A DNA stretch of 64,000 bases from Symploca sp. SIO1C2 (GTDB taxonomy: Bacteria > Cyanobacteriota > Cyanobacteriia > Cyanobacteriales > Coleofasciculaceae). The stretch spans positions 18,759 through 82,758 of the forward strand of contig JAAHFP010000007.1 of assembly GCA_010672925.1 (NCBI GenBank), written 5' to 3'. Made by a program: the position numbers and the translations under genes. Positions 17,061 through 27,639 of the stretch are shown here, piece after piece (position 1 is the stretch's first letter; the number at the start of each line of letters is the position of its first letter). A model generated the notes under the pieces. It was given only the letters and a program-made list of their open reading frames with translations. It searched no databases and was not told the origin of the DNA.

Positions 17061-17093
17061 AATTCTAAATTCTAAATTCTAAATTCTAAATTC
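17061..17093. repeat. Heptamer tandem repeat (AATTCTA)n
   Basis: Four to five copies directly after the stop of the permease gene. It is the reverse complement of the TTTAGAA array at 18045-18077, so the permease gene is bracketed by inverted arrays. Confidence 0.85.
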
Positions 17094-17099
17094 CAAATT

Positions 17100-18038
17100 T
17101 TAGGGTTCAACAGAAGTATCACCGTACCTGATCCAAAGTGCGATCGCTAGACTGACGGCAGTAATTAACACCATACTTAAAGCTGAACCAAAGCCCCAGT
17201 TTTGAGTTGCTCCCAAAAACTGATTATAAATCAACCTTGCCGCAGTCATACTTGAGGCTCCTCCTAGCAATTCTGGATTAACAAAATCTCCTAAACCACT
17301 GATGAATACTAGTAAGGAACCAGCAGCAATTCCTGGTATAGCTTGGGGTACTGTGACTTTCCAGAAAGTTTGAACAGGATTTGCCCCTAAATCAGCAGAA
17401 GCTTCCAACAAACGTCTATCTAACTTTTCTAAGGAAGCATAGAGAACCAATACCATATAAGGCAAGAAGCTATAAGCCATACCAATTAATACCGCAGGAC
17501 TACGGTTGAGTAATTCCAATCCAGGTAACCCAAAAAATGTCAAGACTGAATTGAGAACACCAGTCGGGCGTAAAATGGTAATCCAAGCATAGGAACGTAG
17601 TAGAGAGGAAGTCCACAGTGGCAGGATAAACCCCAATAGCAGTAGATTTCGCCATGCCTTTGGCGCCATCTGGGCAATCCAGTAAGCTACAGGAAATCCC
17701 AATAACAGGCAAATTATCGTGCTACCACCAGCGAAAAAAAGCGATCGCCCCATTACTGTAAGGTTAACTGAGTCATTAAATACCCGAAAATAGTTATCAA
17801 GGCCAGAAGGATTTACCACATCCCCAGGTCGGATGTTGGGGACTAAACTCAGTTCAAAAATAACTAGTGTCGGCAGTACCAGCAACAAAACTAACCAAAT
17901 ACCAGCGGGAGTAAGTAATATTACTGGTTCCAACCACTTCCATCGTAAACTTTGCCGCTCCTTCAGGATTGGTGGTTCTTCAATACCATCAGCTGTGGTG
18001 GAATTATGGGAAGAGGGAGGGGGGGTTTTAGTAGACAC
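17100..18038 (-). CDS. potB: ABC transporter permease, spermidine/putrescine type (PotB-like)
   Basis: 312 aa with six predicted membrane helices and a longer, Pro/Ser-rich cytosolic N-terminus. The EAA loop is EASADLGANPVQTFWKVTVPQAIPGIAAG, which contacts the ATPase subunit. The first helix (PAGIWLVLLLVLPTLVIFEL) and YLPYMVLVLYASLEKLD-like segment fit the PotB/PotC family. It is downstream of and co-directional with the binding protein (163-base gap). No PotA ATPase or second permease (PotC) is in the window, so the transporter is incomplete here. Confidence 0.85.
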   Translation of the reverse strand: MSTKTPPPSSHNSTTADGIEEPPILKERQSLRWKWLEPVILLTPAGIWLVLLLVLPTLVIFELSLVPNIRPGDVVNPSGLDNYFRVFNDSVNLTVMGRSLFFAGGSTIICLLLGFPVAYWIAQMAPKAWRNLLLLGFILPLWTSSLLRSYAWITILRPTGVLNSVLTFFGLPGLELLNRSPAVLIGMAYSFLPYMVLVLYASLEKLDRRLLEASADLGANPVQTFWKVTVPQAIPGIAAGSLLVFISGLGDFVNPELLGGASSMTAARLIYNQFLGATQNWGFGSALSMVLITAVSLAIALWIRYGDTSVEP

Positions 18039-18044
18039 AGTAAA

Positions 18045-18077
18045 GAATTTAGAATTTAGAATTTAGAATTTAGAATT
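18045..18077. repeat. Heptamer tandem repeat (GAATTTA)n
   Basis: Four to five copies immediately upstream of the permease start. It is followed by GGGAATT and GGAGAAGGTCGAAT repeats and CCACCTA-type 7-mers up to about 18200. Confidence 0.85.
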
Positions 18078-18201
18078 GGGGATGGGGAATTGGGAATTGG
18101 GAATGGAGAAGGTCGAATGGAGAAGGTCGAATGGAGAATTGTTAGCTCAAGTTCGATGCTTAACACCTACCACCTACCACCTACTACCTACCACCTAACA
18201 C

Positions 18202-19317
18202 CTAGCTGCTTGTTAGTTTAGTCCAGTAGTAGTCATAAACTTCACTCACTTCCTCAACCGGCGCAATACTTTCACAGTGGCTGATGGCTGGACTTGGTGG
18301 AAACAGGCTCTGATTGTCTCGGACTTCGGAGGGTAAAATATTAATTGCTTCTTGGTTTGGTGTGGCGAAACTCAGGCGCTGACAAATTTGAGCAGCAACA
18401 TCTGGCTGGAGCATGAAATTAATCCAGGCGTAAGCTCCTTCAAGATTAGGAGCAGTTTTGGGAATTACGAGATTATCCATCCATAGAGAAGAACCACTTT
18501 GGGGCAATACATACTCTAGAGCGGGATTTTCTTGCATTACTTCGTTAGCACCGTCAGAATAACACATAGCCACTAATAAGTCTCCACTCAAAATTTGCGA
18601 TCGCCAAGACTCGGAACTAAAGGAGGCAAGGCTGGGCTTTAACTCCATGAGTTTTTCATACGCCTGTTGAATTTCTTGGGGATTGGTTGAATTGTAAGAG
18701 TACCCCAACATTCTCAAGGTTGCTCCCATCACTTCCCGAACATCATTGACTAAGGTCATTCGTTTGGATAATTGCTTCTGATGCTCCCAAAGATAATTCC
18801 AATCGGTAGGAAGTGCTAGTAATTTCTTTTTGTTGTAAATCAAGCCAGTTGTTCCCCAGCTTAAGGGGACACTGTGCAGGTTTTTAGGGTCATACTTCAA
18901 ATTGAGGAACTTAGGAAATATCCGTTCGATACCAGTAATACGAGAGAAGTCAAGTTCCCTTAACAAATTTAAACTTACCATCTTCTCTACCATATAGTCA
19001 GACGGATAGATGATGCTATAAGCGCCACCACCTCCTGCCTGAAATCGAGCCAGCATCCCTTCGTTGGAATCAAAAACATCTGCTACAGCCTTGATACCGG
19101 TTTCTTGGGTAAAGCGATCCAGCAAGTCCTGATCCGTATAGCCAGCCCAAGTGTAGATGTATAATAGGTTTGAGTCTCCTTGCACTGTAACTGCAGGTCG
19201 CTCATTAGCTAAAGTCCAACCACACCCAGATAACATGAGACTGCTGAGAGTAGTAGAGGCAGCTACCTGCAAGAACTGACGTCGCGTAGAGTGTTTCAGG
19301 AATGTTCGTTCGTTCAT
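18202..19317 (-). CDS. potD: Spermidine/putrescine-type periplasmic binding protein (PotD-like)
   Basis: 371 aa. The N-terminus has a twin-arginine motif (STRRQFLQVAAS) and a lipobox (LMLSGC), suggesting a Tat-exported lipoprotein. The mature part begins LLYIYTWAGYTDQDLLDRFTQETG, typical of PotD/PotF, followed by YDIIYPSDYM-like and VPLSWGTTGLIYNKK segments. It captures a polyamine or related cation and delivers it to the permease encoded next. Ligand residues were not checked one by one. Upstream is a decayed MITE-like element. Confidence 0.88.
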   Translation of the reverse strand: MNERTFLKHSTRRQFLQVAASTTLSSLMLSGCGWTLANERPAVTVQGDSNLLYIYTWAGYTDQDLLDRFTQETGIKAVADVFDSNEGMLARFQAGGGGAYSIIYPSDYMVEKMVSLNLLRELDFSRITGIERIFPKFLNLKYDPKNLHSVPLSWGTTGLIYNKKKLLALPTDWNYLWEHQKQLSKRMTLVNDVREVMGATLRMLGYSYNSTNPQEIQQAYEKLMELKPSLASFSSESWRSQILSGDLLVAMCYSDGANEVMQENPALEYVLPQSGSSLWMDNLVIPKTAPNLEGAYAWINFMLQPDVAAQICQRLSFATPNQEAINILPSEVRDNQSLFPPSPAISHCESIAPVEEVSEVYDYYWTKLTSS

Positions 19318-19406
19318 AACCAGGGGATTGGTGATGCCAGCAGTTGTCCTGCAATTAGGAAGAGTATTGGATGATAATTTAGGTACTCCAGACCTAAGTA
19401 TACCTA

Positions 19407-19503
19407 GGGTTTGCTGAATAAATAGTAAAGATTAACTCAAAATTTGTTACTTGTTACTCGTTACTTTTTACTTCCTCAAATACTCCTATTTGACTTATTC
19501 AGC
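19407..19503. mobile_element. MITE-like element, family B, short decayed copy
   Basis: The left end GGGTTTGCTGAATAA and right end TTATTCAGC are inverted and match the ends of the longer elements at 29149-29428 and 52623-52838. The interior is about 70 bases with TTACTTG/TTACTCG repeats. The right terminus is truncated at the stop codon of the cyclase gene. Confidence 0.5.
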
Positions 19504-21614
19504 TACAAGTTGAGATGTCCCTGCAACCAATAAGTAGTCATTGTTCCCTTACCCTTAACCTCAATTAACCCTCGCTCCTCCAGTAAATACTTATCTTGCA
19601 AACGCTCATAGGTAGTAGCGGTTAACTGAATCTTTCCTGGTTCTCCCTGAGATTCCATCCGGGAAGCTACATTCACTGTATCCCCCCACAAATCGTAGAT
19701 AAACTTTTGAGTACCAATTACCCCAGCAACCACCGGTCCAGTATTAATGCCAATACGAATTTGGAACATTTCACCCCCATTTCCGTGAAATTGGCGAATT
19801 GTCTGCTGCATATCTAAAGCCATTTCAGCAATCGCTTCGGCATGATCATCTTTGGGTACTGGCAAACCCGCTGCTGCCATATAAGCATCCCCAATAGTTT
19901 TAATTTTCTCTAAACCATGCCGTTGAGTAAGTTGATCGAAGCTCGAAAAAATTTGATTGAGTAAGTTTACCAATTCGATAGGAGTCATCCTCGCAGAAAG
20001 AGGGGTGAAGCCGACAATGTCAGCAAACATAATCGTCACATCGTCGAATTGTTCAGCGATCGCACTAGTGTTTTTTTGTAACTGCTCGACAATTTTCTTT
20101 GGTAAAATATTAAGCAGTAGATTTTCCGACTTTTGTTGAGCCATACGCAGCTCAAACTCGGCCTGCTTACGAGCGGTGATATCACGAGCTACCCAGATGA
20201 CAGTATCTTCAGAAATGGGGGAAATCCTGGCACCAAACCATAAATCGATTCCTTCAATAGTTAGGCTATATTCACAATTAACTGTCTGTCGATTGTTGAG
20301 AGCATCCCAAATGTGATGAATAAAAATATTAGCTTGCGTCCGCTCAAAAATATCGTGCACTGTTTTACCAATAAGCTCTTCAGCAGGTTTTTTTAACAGA
20401 GCTGGATTTGTAGGAGCAATTTTGAGATAATATCCCTGAGCATCAAGCACCATTACCAAATCAGTCATGGCAGCAAACAATGCCCTGAGTTCAGCTTCCG
20501 TTTGTTTTTGCTGCACCACGTTTCCTAACTGAGCTGCGATTGCTGAAACTAGCTCAACCAATCGTTGCTCATGCTGTTGTGGTTGAAACATCAAAAAAAC
20601 TAACACTGCTAGCAATTGCTTGTGCTGATGAGGAGTTTTCTTCTTTGTCAGAAGTTCCACTGTTTCCCGACTCGTCGAACTAGGGGAAGATAGAATTGGC
20701 ACACCAAACCCTGCTTTTAATCCCCGCTCTTGTGCCAGTTGCCATCTAAAAAAAACATCATTGAAATCCGCCGAAACATCAGAAATCCACTTTGGCTGTT
20801 CTTTTTCCCAAACTTCTCCTGGCAAGCCCTCACCCATAAGGAAAATCAGCCCTTCGCTATATTCTCGGAACTCTTCTAGGGCAGCGATCGCATTTTCATT
20901 TAGACCTGCACGGTTACAATACCAAGTGGAACTGCATTGTAGTGCCATGGCGTCAGCCTGAGGAATCCAAGCTTCGCCATAACTCCAGCCAGTAGCTTCG
21001 CACAATTTACGCAGTGCTACCTCCAAAGCACCTTCAAAATCTGGAGCTTCGTTAATTGCTTGGGTAATGGTTAATAATAATTGAAGTTCTTCTTCGGCTT
21101 GCTTACGCTCATCAATTTCCTGTTGAAGTTGGGCAGTGCGCTGTACAACTTGTTGCTCTAGAGAAGTAGTTAATTTTTGTAAGAGCTGATTTTGCTGTGC
21201 TAATTGTTGCTCCTGAGTATAACTGCGCAGGGCTTCTTGAACTGTCAAAACCAGGTCTGTCTCATCCCAGGGTTTGGTAATATAACGATACAGGTTAGCA
21301 TTGTTGACTGCATTGAGCACAGAACTAGGGTCAGCTTGCCCCGTGAGCATAATCTTCAGAATCTTAGGATACTGAGTATGAATTTGGCTGAGTAGTTTAT
21401 CCCCCTTCATCCTTGGCATGATTTGATCAGAGATAATTAAGGCAACATCAATTCCCTCTGCTTGTAATTCTTCCAGAATTTCTAGAGCTTCTTCCCCACT
21501 CTGGGCTGCTTCAACTTCATAATCATCTATGAGGTTACGCTTAAGCTGCTCCGTGAGACTGTCTAAAACAAACCTTTGATCATCAACACAGATAATTGCC
21601 AGACTACTCATCAA
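19503..21614 (-). CDS. Response regulator with GAF, PAS and class III adenylate cyclase domains
   Basis: 703 aa. Residues 1-125: receiver domain (ICVDDQ, phosphoacceptor Asp in ALIISDQIMP, MLTGQ, YITKPW). 125-175: coiled coil. About 178-375: GAF. About 376-490: PAS (MTDLVMVLDAQGYYLKIAP, ARDITARKQAE). 500-703: cyclase homology domain with metal-binding Asp in FADIVGFT and KTIGDAYM, purine-specifying Lys (EKIKT) and Asp (LWGDTVN), and transition-state Asn and Arg (NVASRME). The Lys/Asp pair predicts ATP as substrate and cAMP as product. It is a cytosolic one-component output of a phosphorelay; no cognate kinase is adjacent. The stop codon lies at a MITE end. Confidence 0.93.
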   Translation of the reverse strand: MMSSLAIICVDDQRFVLDSLTEQLKRNLIDDYEVEAAQSGEEALEILEELQAEGIDVALIISDQIMPRMKGDKLLSQIHTQYPKILKIMLTGQADPSSVLNAVNNANLYRYITKPWDETDLVLTVQEALRSYTQEQQLAQQNQLLQKLTTSLEQQVVQRTAQLQQEIDERKQAEEELQLLLTITQAINEAPDFEGALEVALRKLCEATGWSYGEAWIPQADAMALQCSSTWYCNRAGLNENAIAALEEFREYSEGLIFLMGEGLPGEVWEKEQPKWISDVSADFNDVFFRWQLAQERGLKAGFGVPILSSPSSTSRETVELLTKKKTPHQHKQLLAVLVFLMFQPQQHEQRLVELVSAIAAQLGNVVQQKQTEAELRALFAAMTDLVMVLDAQGYYLKIAPTNPALLKKPAEELIGKTVHDIFERTQANIFIHHIWDALNNRQTVNCEYSLTIEGIDLWFGARISPISEDTVIWVARDITARKQAEFELRMAQQKSENLLLNILPKKIVEQLQKNTSAIAEQFDDVTIMFADIVGFTPLSARMTPIELVNLLNQIFSSFDQLTQRHGLEKIKTIGDAYMAAAGLPVPKDDHAEAIAEMALDMQQTIRQFHGNGGEMFQIRIGINTGPVVAGVIGTQKFIYDLWGDTVNVASRMESQGEPGKIQLTATTYERLQDKYLLEERGLIEVKGKGTMTTYWLQGHLNL

Positions 21615-21718
21615 AAATACATTGAAAATTAAAAATAGGAATTGAGAATTTCATTACCTGTGGGAAGCTTAGCTTATAGCAGCTATGTACATAACATATG
21701 CTAGAGCACCAGTTTTTT

Positions 21719-22624
21719 CTACAGATGAGTCCCAATCCAGTCAATTAATATAGGATTGACTATCTCTGGGGCTTCATCTTGGGGACAATGACCCAAACCT
21801 TCCAAGGGAACAAACTTTTCCACTGTGGGGAAGTTCGCCAAATCTCGCCCCAGTTCAATCGGTTCCCAAGGATCTTCCGTACCCCACAGAATGATTGCGG
21901 AGCAAGGTAAGAGCGGCAGGAGATCCTCTGGCAGTGGTCCTTGAGAATAACGGGTGAAAGCAGTAAACACCTCTGCTGCTCCCACATCAACAGCAGGTGC
22001 CATAAGCATATCTACCAGTTCATCTGTCACCGCTTCTGGACGCCGGTAAGCTTGCAACAAAATTTTACGCACTACCTTTGGCTGAGCTAGTTGACTAAAG
22101 AATAACTGACCAATCCACTTATTTCCTAGCAGCCATTGTACAACTGAAGTTCCCATACTCCGATACCAAGGAAGTTCAGCACGTTTACTTTGATGTAGTA
22201 GTCGCAAAGAACAGTTGAGTAAAGCAACCCCCAAGCTGCTCTCTGGGTTGTCTACTGCTGTCTGCATAGCAACGATGCAGCCAATGGAATTACCCACTAA
22301 AAAAGCCGAATCACCAACAACTTCCCTACAAAAATCAGCAACTTGTTGTCCCCAAGTTTCAAAGGTATACTCAATTTCTTCACCAGGGATAGGTTTAGCA
22401 GAAGCCCCAAAGCCAATTAAGTCAAGGGCATAGCAACGAAAAGATTTTCCCAACACTGGTAAGTTCTTACGCCAGTGCCCTGATGATGCTCCAAAGCCAT
22501 GTATCATGACCACTGCTGCTCCTTGATTGCCATAGGCTTGATAAGCAATAGGAAAATTACGCCAAGTCCAAGTTTTCTGCTCAAAGTTGGTACTGACGGG
22601 AGTACTAGAGTAAGAGGGATTCAT
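21719..22624 (-). CDS. Alpha/beta-fold hydrolase
   Basis: 301 aa. Oxyanion-hole region HGFGASSGHW, nucleophile elbow GNSIGCIV (Ser), acid in WGTEDPWEP and catalytic His in GLGHCPQDEAPE give a complete triad. A cap region of about 70 residues lies between. Its layout resembles the chloroplast and cyanobacterial hydrolases that include chlorophyll dephytylase and related esterases, but the substrate cannot be assigned from sequence alone. There is no signal peptide. It is separated from the divergent thioredoxin-fold gene by about 280 bases. Confidence 0.88.
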   Translation of the reverse strand: MNPSYSSTPVSTNFEQKTWTWRNFPIAYQAYGNQGAAVVMIHGFGASSGHWRKNLPVLGKSFRCYALDLIGFGASAKPIPGEEIEYTFETWGQQVADFCREVVGDSAFLVGNSIGCIVAMQTAVDNPESSLGVALLNCSLRLLHQSKRAELPWYRSMGTSVVQWLLGNKWIGQLFFSQLAQPKVVRKILLQAYRRPEAVTDELVDMLMAPAVDVGAAEVFTAFTRYSQGPLPEDLLPLLPCSAIILWGTEDPWEPIELGRDLANFPTVEKFVPLEGLGHCPQDEAPEIVNPILIDWIGTHL

Positions 22625-22908
22625 ATTATAGGCTACCAGTCAATTAATACAGAGAAAGAAAATTTGTTTATCTTTTACATTATGTAACAAAGAGCAATGA
22701 CTAATGACTTTGGCCCTAGGGCGACATTTCCTCCAATTTCACCACTATGAATGGGCTAGAGGCTGGTAGAAGTGACAAAAGGAGGCTAGTACAAATAAAG
22801 TAGTAGTTGTTAGCAAGTCCAAAACCACCAAAAAATCTCTTTAGATTTATAATGGAAGGGCTTTTTTTTAATAATGTTAGTGCACAAAAAGCAAGCCAGA
22901 TAATTTTT

Positions 22909-23454
22909 ATGGGAAAGACTGGTACTCCCGTTGGCAATTATGTTCCGGATTTTGAACTTCCGGGAATCGACGATCAAGTTCACCACCTCTCCCGTTACCT
23001 AGAACAGTGGAGAGCAGTAGGGGTAGTATTTATCTGCAATCAATCTTCCTATGTTGATTCCTATTTAGACAGACTCAAGCAAATTCAATCCCAGTTTGAG
23101 CAGCAGGGTTTTATCCTGGTTGGGATTAATGCTAAAGATGCTAATCAGTATCCAGAATGCAGCTTTGAGAATATGAAGCAGTTTGCCAGAGACAGGAAAT
23201 TAAATTTTCCTTACCTTTGGGACTCAACTCAGGATGTAGCTCAAGGCTTCGGCGTTGAGAAAATACCCACGGCATTCCTTATTGACAAAGAGGGGATTCT
23301 TCGCTATGCAGGCGGCATTGATGATAGTCCTCTGGAGCCAGAAGCAGTGCGAGTGCCTTATTTTAAAAATGCGATCGCAGCACTCCTATCCGGGGAAGAG
23401 ATCTCACCAAAATCTACCGAAGTAACTGGTAGTCAACTAGAGTGGCGAAAATAG
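22909..23454 (+). CDS. AhpC/TSA-like thioredoxin-fold protein with altered Cys motif
   Basis: About 181 aa from the ATG at 22909 (MGKTGTPVGNYVPDFELPGI), the usual N-terminus of the family; the ORF track begins at 22807 and another ATG is at 22852. The thioredoxin fold is shown by PDFELP, VVFICNQSSYV, FILVGINAKDANQYP and the cis-Pro region IPTAFLIDKEGILRY. Related cyanobacterial proteins have CNHCPYV at the active site; here the second Cys is Ser, and a C-terminal Cys common in the family (GCS) is also absent (GSQLEW). Classical disulfide chemistry through a CxxC pair is therefore unlikely. A terminator follows directly. Confidence 0.85.
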   Translation: MGKTGTPVGNYVPDFELPGIDDQVHHLSRYLEQWRAVGVVFICNQSSYVDSYLDRLKQIQSQFEQQGFILVGINAKDANQYPECSFENMKQFARDRKLNFPYLWDSTQDVAQGFGVEKIPTAFLIDKEGILRYAGGIDDSPLEPEAVRVPYFKNAIAALLSGEEISPKSTEVTGSQLEWRK

Positions 23455-23455
23455 T

Positions 23456-23484
23456 ACCGCTTACCTTATGCTAGCGGTTTTGTT
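23456..23484 (+). terminator. Rho-independent-like terminator
   Basis: ACCGCT and AGCGGT form a six-base stem followed by TTTTGTT, starting three bases after the stop of the thioredoxin-fold gene and before pyrH. Confidence 0.6.
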
Positions 23485-23524
23485 CTGCTTTTTACCACCA
23501 ATATTAGAGACATAAGACATCTAG

Positions 23525-24857
<1,333 letters not shown>

Positions 24858-25091
24858 CTCTGGCACAAAAAGGCTTAAAGGCAGTAGAAGATTTAATTAT
24901 ACGACCAGACTTAGTGCTAACTATCTAAGTTTTTCTGGTGAGCTATTAAACAATTTTTCTCAATAGCCAATGACCGATAAACAGTAATATCAGTTGAGTT
25001 TTAACTATCTGGATAACTACCAACAATGTCATAACTCAACTTTTCCAGCACTCATAAATTAAAGACTTTGAAATTATTAAGGAGAATCCAA

Positions 25092-25526
25092 ATGGGACTG
25101 AGCCAACTTTTTCAAGAACCAGAAAAAAAGGCAAGCCTTGTGGCTGATTTAATTAGTTTGATGGATGAGCAGGTTTCTGGAAAAGGCGGGATTGGTGGTA
25201 TTGGCTTGAAAGCAGCCTACAGTGCTGTCAAGGGAGTTAAGCCCGGTTATATTCAAGGAGCTATAGAGCGACTTATACCGGAAGCCTTCGATGCGCTAGA
25301 TCCCATATGGGATGAAGGGGTACAGAAAGGTGAGCCAGTCGAATATCTCAGCCAAAACTCCTCTCGTTCAGCGGATGCAGTGCTCAGTGTTACCGATGCC
25401 AGAATTGAGAAAACTGACAATGGAGTTGTACGAGGTGCGTATAGCAAATTGCGCAAGTCAATTAAAGGTGACGTGGAAGGAGCAATACCAGATTTGGCTA
25501 AGATTATTGGTAAGTATGCCAGTTGA
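25092..25526 (+). CDS. Conserved cyanobacterial protein of unknown function (DUF6918-like)
   Basis: 144 aa from the ATG at 25092, which follows a good ribosome-binding site (AAGGAGA); the track start is 24 bases further up. The protein is soluble and mostly helical, with GGIGGIGLKAAYSAVKGVKPGYI, IERLIPEAFDALDPIWDEGV and a basic C-terminal helix. It resembles a short conserved family placed in DUF6918 as far as I recall; the function is unknown. It is alone, with 234 bases after frr. Confidence 0.75.
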   Translation: MGLSQLFQEPEKKASLVADLISLMDEQVSGKGGIGGIGLKAAYSAVKGVKPGYIQGAIERLIPEAFDALDPIWDEGVQKGEPVEYLSQNSSRSADAVLSVTDARIEKTDNGVVRGAYSKLRKSIKGDVEGAIPDLAKIIGKYAS

Positions 25527-25873
25527 TTAAGAAAATCTTATCAATAAGCTGCTAACTTGTGAGCAAAACTTACTGAGATTTGAGATCCGCGATCGCTTAA
25601 TCTAGTTGTCCTTAACTCATTCTACATTCTCAAAGGCGATCGCATTCTCCCAGAAATTGTTACCCAATTGCTCCAAATTCACCATTCGTAGAGGTGATTA
25701 AGCGATATAACCTAACTCATTTGACCCGAATATTGGGCTCAAAAACCACCTCACAGCACCTCCTAGTTAACTCAACCAGTCTAATTTCATCTGCGAATTT
25801 ACCGAAAGGTGAAGCATTAAATAAATTTAGGAGCTTGTGAGCGTTTTAATTCTTCGATCTAAAATCTCTCTGG
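25527..25873. other. Intergenic region, no gene seen
   Basis: About 350 bases. Two HIP1 words occur near 25590 and 25640. I see no ORF with family features and no clear repeat element. Confidence 0.5.
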
Positions 25874-26497
25874 TCAATTCGTACTGGGTGTTTGGAGAGT
25901 AATACCAAAGAGAATCGCGATAACCTTAGCCAAGTCGTTGGGGACACCATAGGTATTGATATCTTTTTGAATTAACTTTTGCTGGCGATGGAACAGACCA
26001 AATTTCCAGGTATCTCCTGTCGTGACTGCTCCATAAAGATAGTCTACAGGGGCATCAGTCCACTGGTCTAGGGCAATTAGTTCCACTGCAAGCTGGGTAA
26101 ATCCTTTACCGAGATCGGCATTTTTCGCTTCGATAATTACGAGATTTTGAGGTGTGGGAATAAAATAATCCACATTTCCCTTGAGTTGGTTGCTCACTCG
26201 GATCGAATACTCAATTTTGAGGGGCGACTGGATAAACTTGCAGACGGTTTTCAGCACTGGAAAAATTAGCGATTCTCGACGAGCAATTTCTGAGGTAGGA
26301 TCAACTAGCGCCAAATTTTCTGCCAATTCATCAGTCAGTGGGGTAGGGTCTAGAGGCCGTTGTTCTGGAAACTGAAGAGAAGCTGATTGGAAAGCCACCC
26401 CGAATTCAGCCAGAATATCGGCAGTGTCAAAGGGTAGGGTACTATACTGGCTAAAGCTATAACTTGCAGCAGGGTCAAGAATTGAAAGTTTCACCAT
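25874..26497 (-). CDS. PD-(D/E)xK nuclease-like protein
   Basis: 207 aa. The central region GNVDYFIPTPQNLVIIEAKNADLGKGFTQLAVEL fits the PD-(D/E)xK core: an Asp at the start of one strand, then E-x-K in IIEAK on the next, then a helix with Gln. The N-terminal half is acidic and Pro-rich. There is no methyltransferase or specificity subunit adjacent, so a restriction role is not supported. Proteins of this layout are common cyanobacterial hypotheticals. The fold assignment is by motif; the function is open. Confidence 0.65.
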   Translation of the reverse strand: MVKLSILDPAASYSFSQYSTLPFDTADILAEFGVAFQSASLQFPEQRPLDPTPLTDELAENLALVDPTSEIARRESLIFPVLKTVCKFIQSPLKIEYSIRVSNQLKGNVDYFIPTPQNLVIIEAKNADLGKGFTQLAVELIALDQWTDAPVDYLYGAVTTGDTWKFGLFHRQQKLIQKDINTYGVPNDLAKVIAILFGITLQTPSTN

Positions 26498-26706
26498 TGC
26501 TTTACTCCGGCAGCTTTTACTTGCCTGGTGTTGGTCTCATCGGTATGGAGGTATCTTTAATGGAAGTATAGCAAGCGATTACCTGCGGTAGCGCAAGCGA
26601 GCGCGAGATAGGTAGGTTTGGTATGAAAAACAGCAAATATGTTAAGAGAAGTCAACATAGTCAGACTCTTACCAATGACCAATAACAAGTAACAAATTCA
26701 ACTTTT

Positions 26707-27216
26707 TTATACTCCTAAATCTTGTAAAGCTAATCTTATTTGTTCTAAACGTCTGCGGTTTACCCCTAAATCAGACTCTCCTAACCGTGAAGCTGAACGT
26801 AGATGGATCACTTTTTCATCTTCTGGAAAATAAAATTCGCCATCATCAACAAATCCTAATAAAGAACTACTTGATTCTGTGCGAATATAATTTTCAGTTT
26901 CTTCTATAACAGTAGTTCGTGGTACAACAGTTAAAACTTTTAATAATACTTTTCTTGCAGTTTCTCGGTCAGTTTGATAAGTAATAGGTTTAATACTATG
27001 GGTATCATCTCCATTTTGACTAATGACACAATTGGGCGAAGCAGGACAGGGTTTTAAAAGTTCTTTATTAATTCCTAAATCTTGCGGTGCAGTACCTTTT
27101 AAACCAAAAATAGCCATACTATAAGGCTGAATTAATGGACTGGCTACAACGGGAAAAGCAGAAAAACAAAAACTGAGAATTAAAGTAACAATCACTGTAA
27201 AAAAAGTGCTGATCAT
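26707..27216 (-). CDS. DUF1499 family protein, exported
   Basis: 169 aa. The N-terminal 26 residues are a hydrophobic signal peptide (FFTVIVTLILSFCFSAFPVVASP). The mature part has LKPCPASPNCVISQNGDD, the family hallmark, and SSSLLGFVDDGEFYFPEDEKVIHLRSASRLGESDLGVNRRRLEQI, the conserved C-terminal block of DUF1499. It is expected in the periplasm or thylakoid lumen. Function unknown. Monocistronic. Confidence 0.88.
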   Translation of the reverse strand: MISTFFTVIVTLILSFCFSAFPVVASPLIQPYSMAIFGLKGTAPQDLGINKELLKPCPASPNCVISQNGDDTHSIKPITYQTDRETARKVLLKVLTVVPRTTVIEETENYIRTESSSSLLGFVDDGEFYFPEDEKVIHLRSASRLGESDLGVNRRRLEQIRLALQDLGV

Positions 27217-27639
27217 AATTATTTTTGGTAAAGGTTCAATAAAAGTAATTATATCACTATACTTATCTTACTCAGATCTTGCACCATGTCGAAAATTGAC
27301 CTGTTGAGTCAGGGAATAGGGAATAGGGAACAGTAATAAGATTTGACGATTTCAGCATTGGAATTGATTGTTCTAACTGACCCTAGTCAGTATTTACAGC
27401 GCTTACCGCTGCAATGAGGTACACCTGAATAAGTTGTCAAGATTTGATATATTTCTTCCTAGTCGATTTTACTGTACCTCGTAACAGCGCGAAGCGCTGT
27501 ATGTACTGGTGCAAGATGTGAGTTGTAACCAGATTTGGTATTATTCAGTATTTTTGTACTAGTGTAAGATGTGAGCTAGAAACCTATTCCACCATAGAGG
27601 AGAGAACATTTATTCCTGTTGCCTTATTTCTCAAAAGTA
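27217..27639. other. Intergenic region with hairpins and short direct repeats
   Basis: Contains ACAGCGC-GA-GCGCTGT at 27484-27500, a GAGGTAC/GTACCTC inverted pair around it (about 27415-27479), and two direct copies of the word TGYAAGATGTGAG (about 27513 and 27562). No gene is seen. Confidence 0.55.
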
